Of a stretch of DNA of 64,000 nucleotides, positions 45,624 through 54,070 are shown piece by piece. The stretch is from Saprospiraceae bacterium (GTDB taxonomy: Bacteria > Bacteroidota > Bacteroidia > Chitinophagales > Saprospiraceae), in the NCBI GenBank assembly GCA_016716185.1, contig JADJWV010000001.1, positions 372,001 to 436,000 of the forward strand. Reading direction: 5' to 3'. The translations under genes and the position numbers were made by a program. Below the pieces are notes generated by a model, which had not been told where the DNA came from, searched no databases, and worked only from the letters and a program-made list of their open reading frames with translations. How positions within the stretch are numbered: the first letter of the stretch is position 1; each line of letters starts with the position of its first letter.

Positions 45624-46727
45624 TTGAACATACGAAATTGGTTCAGGATCATCGACAGATACATCATCAGGAAGTATGTGACTACTTTTTTATTTATCGT
45701 ATTGTTGTTTTCCCTGGTATCCGTTGTATTTGACCTCAGCGAAAAAATAGAAAAATTTCTTTCTAAAGATTTGTCGGCCTGGTATATTATAAAAACTTAT
45801 TATTTCAACTTCATACCCTGGATTCATTCCCTGCTTTTTCCACTGTACAGTCTGATCACCGTTACATTCTTTACTTCGAGAATGGCAAGTCAGACGGAGA
45901 TCATTCCCATACTAAGCGCCGGGATCAGTTTCAACAGATTGTTGTGGCCCTTTTTATTTTCAGGAGCGCTGTTTACATCGATTCATCTGGCAGGAAATCA
46001 TTATTTCATCCCACAATCGAATAAGGTTCTTCGCACATTTGACAACACCTATATCAAACCCGGAAATATTAAAAACCGCGACCGGAATGTACATCTGTTT
46101 GTTGCTCCGGAAGTGACCGCTTTTCTCAGACATTATCAAAATTCGGACAGCTCCGGAATAGATTTTCAAATGGAAAAATTCAATGGAGAAAAAATAGAAA
46201 TGATTTTTAAAGCGAAGTCCATTAGATGGAAGGCGGAACCCAATATCTGGACGTTAAAAGATTACGAGATCCGGACGATTAGCGACAGCAGCGAGACCCT
46301 TGAAATTCAAACCGGAAAGCAGATTGACAGCGCCATTCATTTGTCGCCCGCTGATTTTGTCTTTATTTCAAACGAAAAAGACATGCTAACTACCCATGAA
46401 ATTAAAGAATTTATTGACCGGGAAACGAAGAAAGGGTCAGGCATTACCAAAGCTTATGAAATAGAGTTATACCGACGAACAGCAGACCCGTTTACAACCC
46501 TGATCTTAAGTTTTATTGGAGCATGCATAGCAAGCAGGAAGGTACGTGGAGGCCTGGGGCTTCATTTGGCTGCCGGAGTTGTATTGGGCGTTATATTTAT
46601 TTTTCTTTCGAAGATGTCGCTGACCTTTGCAAGCAATGAAGTGTTGCCTACGGTTGTGGCACTTTGGATACCCAATCTGATTTTCCTGGCTGTAGGATTT
46701 TTATTGCTCCGTAAGGCCCAGAAGTAA
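45624..46727 (+). CDS. LptF/LptG-family permease
   Basis: A 367-residue inner-membrane protein of the YjgP/YjgQ family, from a TTG start. Three helices come first (IDRYIIRKYVTTFLFIVLL start), then a periplasmic beta-jellyroll-like domain (about 130-270), then three more helices. LptF and LptG form the permease that feeds lipopolysaccharide to the Lpt bridge. Which of the two this is cannot be told; its partner is not in the window. Confidence 0.85.
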   Translation: MNIRNWFRIIDRYIIRKYVTTFLFIVLLFSLVSVVFDLSEKIEKFLSKDLSAWYIIKTYYFNFIPWIHSLLFPLYSLITVTFFTSRMASQTEIIPILSAGISFNRLLWPFLFSGALFTSIHLAGNHYFIPQSNKVLRTFDNTYIKPGNIKNRDRNVHLFVAPEVTAFLRHYQNSDSSGIDFQMEKFNGEKIEMIFKAKSIRWKAEPNIWTLKDYEIRTISDSSETLEIQTGKQIDSAIHLSPADFVFISNEKDMLTTHEIKEFIDRETKKGSGITKAYEIELYRRTADPFTTLILSFIGACIASRKVRGGLGLHLAAGVVLGVIFIFLSKMSLTFASNEVLPTVVALWIPNLIFLAVGFLLLRKAQK

Positions 46728-46914
46728 TATTTTGGCTGAATTAATTGTATTCAATAATAATTGAACAAGGAGAGAAAGCAGCAAAGGTTATATTTTCCTG
46801 ATTATCAAATAATTACTAATTAATATAGGAATTTATCATTTTTTTAACAGATTTTGTCTAAGTATTTCTTGGAATAAATTAAACAGAATAATACATTTGA
46901 GGAAAATAAACAGC

Positions 46915-47451
46915 ATGTCAACGGTAGAATTTTACAATCTTTTGGACAAGCAGACTCAGACTCTTCAAAATTTTGCTTTCAGCCTTACACGTGACGAAGA
47001 GGATGCTAAGGATTTATGTCAGGAAACGGCATTCAGAGCTTTATCTAATAAGGAGAAGTTTCAGGCCGGTACCAATTTCAAAGCCTGGCTGATCACCATC
47101 ATGAAAAATATTTTCATCAACAATTACCGCAGGAAGGTAAAAGGTGGGATTGTCAGTGATAATAGTGAGAATCAATACTACATCAACTCCATGAGTAATG
47201 CGGTTCAAAACCGCGCTGATTCTGACATCATGATGAAAGAGCTCAATGGAATGGTGGAAAGCCTTGACGATAGTTTGAGAATTCCATTTGTAAGATATTA
47301 CCACGGATTTAAGTACCAGGAAATTGCCGACGAACTAAGACTTCCACTTGGTACAGTGAAAAGCCGTATCTTTTTTGCACGGAAAGCACTGAAGAATATG
47401 ATTGGCCACAATTACGGCATTCAAGGAGAAATTGCTGTTCAGGATAATTGA
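46915..47451 (+). CDS. ECF-type RNA polymerase sigma factor
   Basis: A 178-residue group 4 sigma factor from the ATG at 46915, preceded by a GAGGA-like ribosome site; a TTG frame start at 46897 adds six residues. Region 2 shows EDAKDLCQETAFRALSNKEK and NFKAWLITIMKNIFINNY; region 4 shows IPFVRYYHGFKYQEIADELR and LGTVKSRIFFARKAL. No anti-sigma gene follows; instead a repeat region begins 9-50 bases downstream. It resembles the sigma at 18.1 kb. Confidence 0.9.
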   Translation: MSTVEFYNLLDKQTQTLQNFAFSLTRDEEDAKDLCQETAFRALSNKEKFQAGTNFKAWLITIMKNIFINNYRRKVKGGIVSDNSENQYYINSMSNAVQNRADSDIMMKELNGMVESLDDSLRIPFVRYYHGFKYQEIADELRLPLGTVKSRIFFARKALKNMIGHNYGIQGEIAVQDN

Positions 47452-47495
47452 TTAAAGATTAAAGCTGAAAGCTTGAAGCTCAAAGAGAATCTATT

Positions 47496-47874
47496 TATAA
47501 AGAAAAGCAATTTTCAAAACTGAGATAAGAAGCACATCGAAGATTCTCGGCGCCCTCTGCGCCTTCTCATCCTCCTTAGCGGTTAAAAAATGTGCATTTT
47601 CATAATAGAGAGCTGAGTAGAAAATAGTGTCTCGTGTTTAACCGCAGAGAACGCAAAGATTTTCGCAAAGAGCGCAAAGAGTTTCTATAAACGAAAAGCT
47701 CAATATTCATAGAAGGGATATGAAGTTAACCGAAGATTCTCGGCGCCCTCTGCGCCTTCTCATCCTCCTTAGCGGTTAAAAAATGTACATTTTCATAATA
47801 GAGAGCTGAGTAGAAAATAGTGTCTCGAATTTAACCGCAAAGAACGCAAAGTTTTTCGCAAAGAGCGCAAAGAG
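47496..47874. repeat. Tandem pair of about 190-bp repeats
   Basis: The segments 47538-47681 and 47731-47874 are near identical over 144 bases (about five differences), 193 bases apart; their less conserved left flanks also match. Each unit holds GCGCCCTCTGCGCCTTCTC, CTTAGCGGTTAAA and then AACCGCAGAGAACGCAAAG with CGCAAAGAGCGCAAAGAG, facing motifs of a kind widely scattered in intergenic DNA. A short related motif (ACGCAAAGGAACACTAAG) lies near 53990. Function unknown. Confidence 0.85.
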
Positions 47875-48034
47875 ATGCTGTTAACGCTACCATCTATTTT
47901 CATCATATGAACAAGAAGCTTGTAGGAAATGCACTGCACCTTTTTGGACTTTCCGGGAGAGTAAAAAGATTTACATTGTTCAAAAAAAAATCCACGTATA
48001 TTATACCAGTATACAGAGTAATTTCAAAAAAAAA

Positions 48035-48058
48035 GCCTCGCATTTGCGAGGCCTTTTC
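48035..48058 (-). terminator. Terminator of the T9SS-exported Omp28-like gene
   Basis: GCCTCGC and GCGAGGC form a 7-base stem around ATTT. Read on the minus strand the hairpin is followed by a long T-run, placing it 28 bases past the stop of the gene at 48081. Confidence 0.8.
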
Positions 48059-48080
48059 TTTAATAATTAAACTTCCGTTA

Positions 48081-50144
48081 TTATTTTATAACCATAACTT
48101 TTTGTAAACCCTCAGCATTTTGACCTACTACTTTAACATAGTAAAGCCCGGGTGTCCATTCACCAGCGTTTACAAACAATGATTTCAGTCCTGTTTTTTC
48201 TGCGTGAATGATATTGCCATTTTCATTTGCGATCATGATGCGGAGTTCGTCAGAACCTTCAAACGCACTCATGTCGAGGAAGAAATAATCGCTGGTTGTA
48301 TTTGGGTATGCTTTTACTTCTTTTTGCGAAACCGGATTGTCGTTTGATACTACGTACTCCAGATCTCCAACATTCGATTGAAGTATGGATTTGTCAGATT
48401 CCTGCAACCAAGCAAAAACTTCCAGATCCGTAAATTCTTCAATGCTATGCTCGGTCGCCAGATTGATAATATTAGCAGCCTGAGCATCTAACGGCAATCT
48501 GTATGAGCCCGGTGCGGTCCACGTGAAATTAAACGTCTTCGATCCATTGGCATCGATTACACCAACAAGTGTACCGTTAACATCGGGGATCATTTTTTTC
48601 ATGACATGTGGAAATTCTGTCTCTCCGTTGTTTTTAATGTTTTTGTATGTTACTTTCTCGGCAACAGCAACGTATAATCTCGTTGTAGGTGTTGTTGGAA
48701 TTAAAGCTCCAACATCCACTTTGATGTCGATTTTTTGTCCGTTAACAGTACCAGATGGCATCACGGTATGAAATGCAGGAATGCCCTGCCATTCTTCAAA
48801 AATAGAAGTGGTGTAGCCGTTTGGATTTATGTTTGTTTTACCATCGAGCAGTGTAGCAGGAATTGCATTGATACCTCCGTAATAGGTGCTCCTTGAAGCG
48901 CACTCTGAGGTATAGTAAGGATCTCCAGTGCCCGGGAAATAAAAATGATAAGTCAATTCAGTGTATTTGCCTTCGTATTGAGAAACCACGGCATGAAGTG
49001 TTTCATTTCCGGGTTTGCATGGAGGACAAGTGGAAGAACTGAAGTTTTCGTGCATCAATTTGCGTAGAACTGCTGAATCATTTACAATGATCACAGATCG
49101 GATCGTGTCATCTGCGGTTGCAGTTGGATCACTATCGTTGATTTTACTCATCCAGGATTTAATGGTATACGTTCCTGGTCCGGGAACCATGACCGGAGTA
49201 GGATGTGTAAGATTAAATTTGCTCAGAGGTGCAATATTTAAATTGTCGATATCTGCATTTACGGAAGCTACAGAGCCATCATTGATGTTGTAAGAATAAG
49301 ATACTTTAGTAATTGGCAATGCTCCGCTGTTTACAAAGGAACCCGTTAAAGAAACTGGAAACTCACTAGTCAAATAATATTTTTTGAAATCATGTTTTAC
49401 ACCCAGAATATCATTATCGGGCAAAGTTCCAGGAACAAATTCAAAATAACTATTGTCGTCAACCAAATAATTATTGGTGTTTACGCTTTGATAGTTGGGA
49501 GATCCCTGAACCTGAATGGCTGTAGTTTTATCCAATTGCAAACCAATGGTCAGGCTTGTTTTGTCCTGACAAACAGCGCCATTGTTTACACATTGTGTGC
49601 GTTGATCCACGATGTAAACTTTATTGGTTGTTTCTTCCAATACAATTGAAATGTAAATCCATCCGGCTTTTAGATTTTCTTCGCTGAATGAATTATAACT
49701 GATCCAATGTTGTCTGTTTGGTGCAGTTCCAAATGTTTTTGTAACCACATAATCACTTGCAGCACAACGCAAACCCCAAACAAGGATCGATCTGTTAGGA
49801 ATTTTGTCGTTAGGTAAATCGGTATTGGCAGAATCGATCACGGTATTATCGCCGGTAGCAAAAGTGAGCACGCCGCTTGTGTTGACTTTGTACTGGGTTA
49901 CATCAATTCCGTTGAATTTGAATGGAAAACCAATGTTCCGGATGGCTGACCAATCTCCGCTTTTGCGGGGACCTGTTAAAATAGTAGTCCATCCGGTGGG
50001 CAAACCACCTCCGGGAGGATATTCGTTGTCTTTGTTAAGACCACCAGGATTTTGGCCGGCGCCAATAAAAGGCAGGTAATAGTACTGGGCATTGCTGGCC
50101 GAAACACCCAGACAGAAAAGAAGAATTAGGTAGAATTGTTTCAT
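48081..50144 (-). CDS. Omp28-like exported protein with T9SS sorting domain
   Basis: A 687-residue protein from the ATG at 50144 (MKQFYLILLFCLGVSASNAQ signal peptide). An N-terminal beta-rich region of about 240 residues is followed by Ig-like strands, then a thioredoxin-like Omp28 segment with STCPPCKPGNE (a CxxC pair near residue 371) and INAIPATLLDG. The last 80 residues form a type IX sorting domain (VKAYPNTTSDYF onward, ending KVMVIK). It should reach the surface or medium by T9SS. Function unknown; the CxxC suggests thiol chemistry or a structural disulfide. Confidence 0.8.
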   Translation of the reverse strand: MKQFYLILLFCLGVSASNAQYYYLPFIGAGQNPGGLNKDNEYPPGGGLPTGWTTILTGPRKSGDWSAIRNIGFPFKFNGIDVTQYKVNTSGVLTFATGDNTVIDSANTDLPNDKIPNRSILVWGLRCAASDYVVTKTFGTAPNRQHWISYNSFSEENLKAGWIYISIVLEETTNKVYIVDQRTQCVNNGAVCQDKTSLTIGLQLDKTTAIQVQGSPNYQSVNTNNYLVDDNSYFEFVPGTLPDNDILGVKHDFKKYYLTSEFPVSLTGSFVNSGALPITKVSYSYNINDGSVASVNADIDNLNIAPLSKFNLTHPTPVMVPGPGTYTIKSWMSKINDSDPTATADDTIRSVIIVNDSAVLRKLMHENFSSSTCPPCKPGNETLHAVVSQYEGKYTELTYHFYFPGTGDPYYTSECASRSTYYGGINAIPATLLDGKTNINPNGYTTSIFEEWQGIPAFHTVMPSGTVNGQKIDIKVDVGALIPTTPTTRLYVAVAEKVTYKNIKNNGETEFPHVMKKMIPDVNGTLVGVIDANGSKTFNFTWTAPGSYRLPLDAQAANIINLATEHSIEEFTDLEVFAWLQESDKSILQSNVGDLEYVVSNDNPVSQKEVKAYPNTTSDYFFLDMSAFEGSDELRIMIANENGNIIHAEKTGLKSLFVNAGEWTPGLYYVKVVGQNAEGLQKVMVIK

Positions 50145-50281
50145 GTTGGTACGATTTGGACACAAACTTAATATAATTCTAATACGAAAGTTTAAACAAT
50201 GGGTACTTTTAACATATAATCTATTTTAACATACGCAACAGATAGTCTTTCATTTGGTTAACAGGGCTTTATACCAACAAA

Positions 50282-51409
50282 TCAGCGGCTTGATGTGGTC
50301 TTGACGATTTGATTATGGACCGCTTCCATGCTTTTTTGCCAATCAAAGGATTGTCGGTGCAAGGAGCCCAGGGAGATCCGTTCAGATCTTTTTTCATCTC
50401 TTGTGGCAAAAACCAGTTGATCTGCAATTTCTTCTATGTTTTCGGGATCAAACAAATAAGCTCCTGGTCCGGCGACCTCGGGAAGAGAAAATGTCCGCGA
50501 CACCATTACCGGAATGTTGCAATAAAGCGCTTCAAGCACAGGGACACCAAATCCTTCGAGGAAAGAAGGCAATACCAGCGCAAATGCTGATGCCGTAATT
50601 TTTGCCAATTGGTCCCCTGCGATATAATCCAAAACAATGATTTCTTTTTGATAGGGTGAATGTTGGAATGCTTGTTCGAAATTTTGGAAATCCCAGGCTT
50701 TCCTGCCCACAAGGACCAACTTAAAATCTGAATTCGTTTTTTCTTTAAACAAATTGAATGCCCGAATCAATCCGCTCACATTCTTTCTGGGGTGAATAGC
50801 ACCTACAAATAAAAAGTAAGGACAACCATCGCTATACTCGTTGCGAACCTGTAATTGTTCTGCTTCTTCTAATGGTTTGAAATAATTTCTTACGCCATTG
50901 TAGGCAATACTGGTCTTGGATTCAGCATCGGGAAAATGTTGAATCATATCAAGTTTGGTGGCTTCTGAAACGGCAAAAAGATGATTTGCTTTAGACAATT
51001 GCCTGGGAACAAAATACTGATAATATTTTCTTACCAGCCAGGGCACTTGTTCGGGAAAATGCAAATAAGCAAGATCGTGGACAACCATCAACTGAGGAAT
51101 ATTTGAACGCAGCGAACAATAGCCATCTGCATGAAACAAGCAATCCAATTGGTACTTTTTTACAGCAGCGGGAATGGAATATTCGAACCACCAATACCAC
51201 AATAAGGGATGTCTTGCTGGTGGAAACAGAACGACATTTTTTACAGATGGATGTGAAATGAGAAACGGCCTCATCGGCCTGTCGTAGAAAAAAATATACT
51301 CGTGTTCGGGATACTGATGCACCATTCTGTCCAGAATCTGGAAACTATACCAACCAATCCCTTCGAGTTTACCAGGCAATAAAAACCGTGCATTGACACC
51401 GATGCGCAT
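50282..51409 (-). CDS. GT4-family glycosyltransferase
   Basis: A 375-residue GT-B fold enzyme. The N-terminal domain has MRIGVNARFLLPGKLEGIGW and VHDLAYLHFPEQVPW; the C-terminal nucleotide-sugar domain has FVGAIHPRKNVSGLIRAF and ALVLPSFLEGFGVPVLEALY with the ExxxxxxxE motif. It resembles mannosyl or rhamnosyl transferases of surface glycan synthesis. The acceptor is unknown and no other glycan genes are adjacent. A TACCTTTG box (51430-51437, minus) precedes it. Confidence 0.87.
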   Translation of the reverse strand: MRIGVNARFLLPGKLEGIGWYSFQILDRMVHQYPEHEYIFFYDRPMRPFLISHPSVKNVVLFPPARHPLLWYWWFEYSIPAAVKKYQLDCLFHADGYCSLRSNIPQLMVVHDLAYLHFPEQVPWLVRKYYQYFVPRQLSKANHLFAVSEATKLDMIQHFPDAESKTSIAYNGVRNYFKPLEEAEQLQVRNEYSDGCPYFLFVGAIHPRKNVSGLIRAFNLFKEKTNSDFKLVLVGRKAWDFQNFEQAFQHSPYQKEIIVLDYIAGDQLAKITASAFALVLPSFLEGFGVPVLEALYCNIPVMVSRTFSLPEVAGPGAYLFDPENIEEIADQLVFATRDEKRSERISLGSLHRQSFDWQKSMEAVHNQIVKTTSSR

Positions 51410-51429
51410 TTAAACTAAATTAATCCTGG

Positions 51430-51437
51430 CAAAGGTA
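51430..51437 (-). promoter_or_regulatory. -7 box of the glycosyltransferase gene
   Basis: Read on the minus strand, TACCTTTG fits TAnnTTTG and lies 21 bases before the ATG at 51409. No clear TTG element was found. Confidence 0.4.
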
Positions 51438-51556
51438 GACGATTCAACAAGTGAATCCTTATCTTTATCGGGGATTTGCGGGATTTGGTCGCAATTCTTT
51501 ATAATTTCGGAACGCTTGATCGCAATCCGTATGTTTTTTAAATACAATCAAATTTT

Positions 51557-52459
51557 ATGGCGCTAATCTCTATTGGTATAATCATGTTGCTTGTCGGGTT
51601 TTTGATTAAAAACCCGGATCTTGGAATGACAAAAGCTTTGCGCATCATTCGGGCAACCGGGGTGGTGATGATTCTCGTTGGATTTCTGATGTCGAGTGTT
51701 GTTGAAATCGATGCGGGTAAAATCGGGGTGAAAAAGTTATTCGGGAAAGTGCATCCCAACATTCTGGAAAGTGGATTGCACGTGGTCAATCCTCTGATGG
51801 AAATCATTCGTCTGGATGTAAAAACCCAGAATTATACCATGAGTGGTATCCACGATGAAAACAAGCAGGTTGGCGACGATGCCATCCGGGTGCTTACCAA
51901 TGACGGATTGGAAGTAATTATCGATCTAACGGTACTTTTCCGTATGAATAAATCAGAGGCGCCGCGCATTGTCCAGGAAATTGGCACCAACTATGTCGAT
52001 AAAATTGTGAGACCTATAGCCCGCACCAAAATCCGCGACAACGCCGTTTATTACCAGGCGATTGAATTATTTTCGACGAAAAGAGACGAATTTCAGCTCA
52101 AAATATTTAAAAGTATAGAATCCGATTTTAATTCCCGCGGACTGGTACTCGAACAGTTGTTAGTGAGGAACATCGTACTGCCACAATCTGTTAGTGCAGC
52201 CATCGAAGAAAAAATCCGCGCCGAGCAGGATGCCCAAAAGATGACCTATGTTTTGCAAAAGGAAAAACAGGAAGCCGAGCGAAAAAGAGTAGAGGCTCAG
52301 GGTATCGCAGATTACCAGAAGATCATCAATGCCACCCTCACCGACAAGCAGCTCCAATACGAATGGATCAAGACCTATCAGAATCTGGTCAGCTCGGGCA
52401 ATTCAAAAGTGATCGTAATGGATAAAAACACACCGGTGATTATTGATGGGAAGAATTGA
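51557..52459 (+). CDS. SPFH/prohibitin-family membrane protein
   Basis: A 300-residue protein with two N-terminal hydrophobic segments (LISIGIIMLLVGFLI and VVMILVGFLMSSVVEI), an SPFH domain (about 55-230; VGDDAIRVLTNDGLEVIIDL, YVDKIVRPIARTKIRDNAVY) and a C-terminal coiled coil (KEKQEAERKRVEAQG). Such proteins oligomerise at the membrane and often associate with FtsH-like proteases. Its role here is unknown. Confidence 0.87.
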   Translation: MALISIGIIMLLVGFLIKNPDLGMTKALRIIRATGVVMILVGFLMSSVVEIDAGKIGVKKLFGKVHPNILESGLHVVNPLMEIIRLDVKTQNYTMSGIHDENKQVGDDAIRVLTNDGLEVIIDLTVLFRMNKSEAPRIVQEIGTNYVDKIVRPIARTKIRDNAVYYQAIELFSTKRDEFQLKIFKSIESDFNSRGLVLEQLLVRNIVLPQSVSAAIEEKIRAEQDAQKMTYVLQKEKQEAERKRVEAQGIADYQKIINATLTDKQLQYEWIKTYQNLVSSGNSKVIVMDKNTPVIIDGKN

Positions 52460-52520
52460 GGCGGAAAGACATTTAGAAGTTTAGACCTTTAGGCTTTTAG
52501 AAGGGAGATTTTTTAAAAAT

Positions 52521-52534
52521 CTAACAATTGTTAG
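52521..52534. promoter_or_regulatory. CTAAC-N4-GTTAG palindrome
   Basis: CTAACAATTGTTAG is a perfect 14-base palindrome in the convergent gap between the SPFH and M48 genes. It belongs to the same family as those at 5472 and 22987. Confidence 0.35.
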
Positions 52535-52596
52535 TTATTAAAATTGCTCCGTTTTTATTAAAAGGCGCTAAATTTTCGCTATACAAACCAATAGTG

Positions 52597-52645
52597 AAGC
52601 CTAAAGCCTAAAGCCTAAAGCCTAAAGCCTCCAAGCCTCCAAGCC
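52597..52645. repeat. 7-bp GCCTAAA tandem repeat
   Basis: Four GCCTAAA units followed by AAGCCTCC-type variants reach the stop codon of the minus-strand M48 gene. Read on the minus strand the units are TTTAGGC, close to the 8-bp TTTTAGGC tract after gldD. A partial tract (TTTAGACCTTTAGGC) lies at 52474-52500. Confidence 0.75.
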
Positions 52646-53581
52646 TTACTTTCCTCCACCAGGCTTTTCCAGTTTCTTTTGTCGTTTGTCCTGAGTATTT
52701 GCAGGTGTTGGAGTTTGTGTTTTGGCAGGTGGTTTTTGAGAAGTGGAATCTTTGGGTAATGTTTTTGATTCAGTTGGTTTGACAGGCGCAATTTTAACTA
52801 CCAGTTCTTTGATTTTTGCGTATTCCTTAGCATAGGTTTCTTTACCTGTACAGGCCAATTGTTTGTTTTTCGAATCGATGTTCTCGATTCTGTTTTTGGG
52901 ATTGGGGTGTGTGCTTAACCAGGAGGGAGGTGCAGGTTGATTTTCCATTTTCTTAAAAAAGCCCGAAGCCCCAGCTGCATTGTAGTTGGTTGGACATAAA
53001 TAAACCACGGACATGCTATCTGCCTGAGTTTCGTGTGCGCGGCTAAAACTCAAAGACAATAAAGCAGTGGCCACTTGTTTGATCATTTCCTGTTTACCCA
53101 AAGCTGCATCCGCAAGTATTTGAACTCCTAAACTTTTACTCAGTTGTTTGGTGCTATGTCGTTTTGCAGCATGTGCAATTTCATGTCCGATAACTCCTGC
53201 AAGCTGATCTTCTGAATCGAGAAAGCTAATAAGCCCGGTATAAATATAAATATAACCTCCGGGTGTGGCAAACGCATTCAACGTGTTGAGATCATTGATA
53301 AGAGTGACTTTCCATTCAAAATCATTTGCGTATTCGACTTTTCCTGCTTTGAGAATTTTTTGAACAATGGATTCTACATAATTATAAACAAGTTCATTTC
53401 CTTTTCTGGGCAGTTCAGGATATTCAGCCTGGTTTGAGGAAATTTCCAAATAAACTTTTTTCCCCAATTCAACGTCCTGTGATACCGGAAAAAGATTGAG
53501 ATTGTCCCAACCCTCTTTTAAGGTTTTGCACGAACTCGTCAAAATAAAAACAAGCAAGGCGCTTCTCAATAAAAATTTCAT
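52646..53581 (-). CDS. M48-family metalloprotease lipoprotein
   Basis: A 311-residue lipoprotein (FILTSSCKTL lipobox) with a zinc protease domain: HEIAHAAKRHS is the HExxH, and a downstream ETQADSMSV supplies the third ligand Glu. It resembles periplasmic M48 proteases such as LoiP and BepA that police outer-membrane assembly. A Lys/Pro/Thr-rich tail of about 60 residues follows and is probably disordered. No TPR domain of the BepA type is present. Confidence 0.87.
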   Translation of the reverse strand: MKFLLRSALLVFILTSSCKTLKEGWDNLNLFPVSQDVELGKKVYLEISSNQAEYPELPRKGNELVYNYVESIVQKILKAGKVEYANDFEWKVTLINDLNTLNAFATPGGYIYIYTGLISFLDSEDQLAGVIGHEIAHAAKRHSTKQLSKSLGVQILADAALGKQEMIKQVATALLSLSFSRAHETQADSMSVVYLCPTNYNAAGASGFFKKMENQPAPPSWLSTHPNPKNRIENIDSKNKQLACTGKETYAKEYAKIKELVVKIAPVKPTESKTLPKDSTSQKPPAKTQTPTPANTQDKRQKKLEKPGGGK

Positions 53582-54070
53582 GGTTGTAAAGATAAAAGGA
53601 AATGGGAAAAGAAGAACCGGAAATCGAATTCCCGTCTGAGGAAATTTAAAGCTGAAGACTTTTAGGCTATTGGACTTTTAGGAGGAAAGCAATTTTTGGG
53701 AAAAATAGAAATTAAACTTCGCAATTTCTGCCAACTTGAAGGGAAGTCGCAAAGTTGTACAAAATACTTTGTTGTAAAGTTGATCTGCAAGGATTATTCA
53801 AATAGACCAAATGAAACAGTTCGGGAAGAGAAGGGAACATGGACTTTTCGCTCTGATAAAATATAGTGAATTATTTATTTTCTAAAATATTAAGCATTTT
53901 ATCGGGATTTTGACATTTAGGCAATTAACATTAGTTAAGATAGTTGAACATTGCATTGTTAAATTTCTACCGCGATGACACCAAGACGCAAAGGAACACT
54001 AAGAATTTTGTTGGTAAGAGAATCTACACGGATTATTAAAAAAGCTAAAATCCGAGGTTTACTAAAAAAA
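53582..54070. other. Intergenic region with short repeat fragments
   Basis: No gene was found. Near 53655-53690 lie TTTTAGGC-like units (ACTTTTAGGCTATTGGAC), and near 53975-54000 an ACGCAAAGGAACACTAAG motif related to the 47.5 kb repeats. At 53925-53938 TTAACATTAGTTAA is a near match to the CTAAC-N4-GTTAG palindrome. The rest is AT-rich. Confidence 0.5.

Noticed and set aside
47907..48107. 66-codon plus-strand frame
   Set aside because: It runs through the terminator of the opposite gene, has low-complexity Lys and Phe content, and starts beside the repeat pair.
48517..48532. TCCACGTGAAAT as a parS site
   Set aside because: Only the central core matches and it lies within a coding region.
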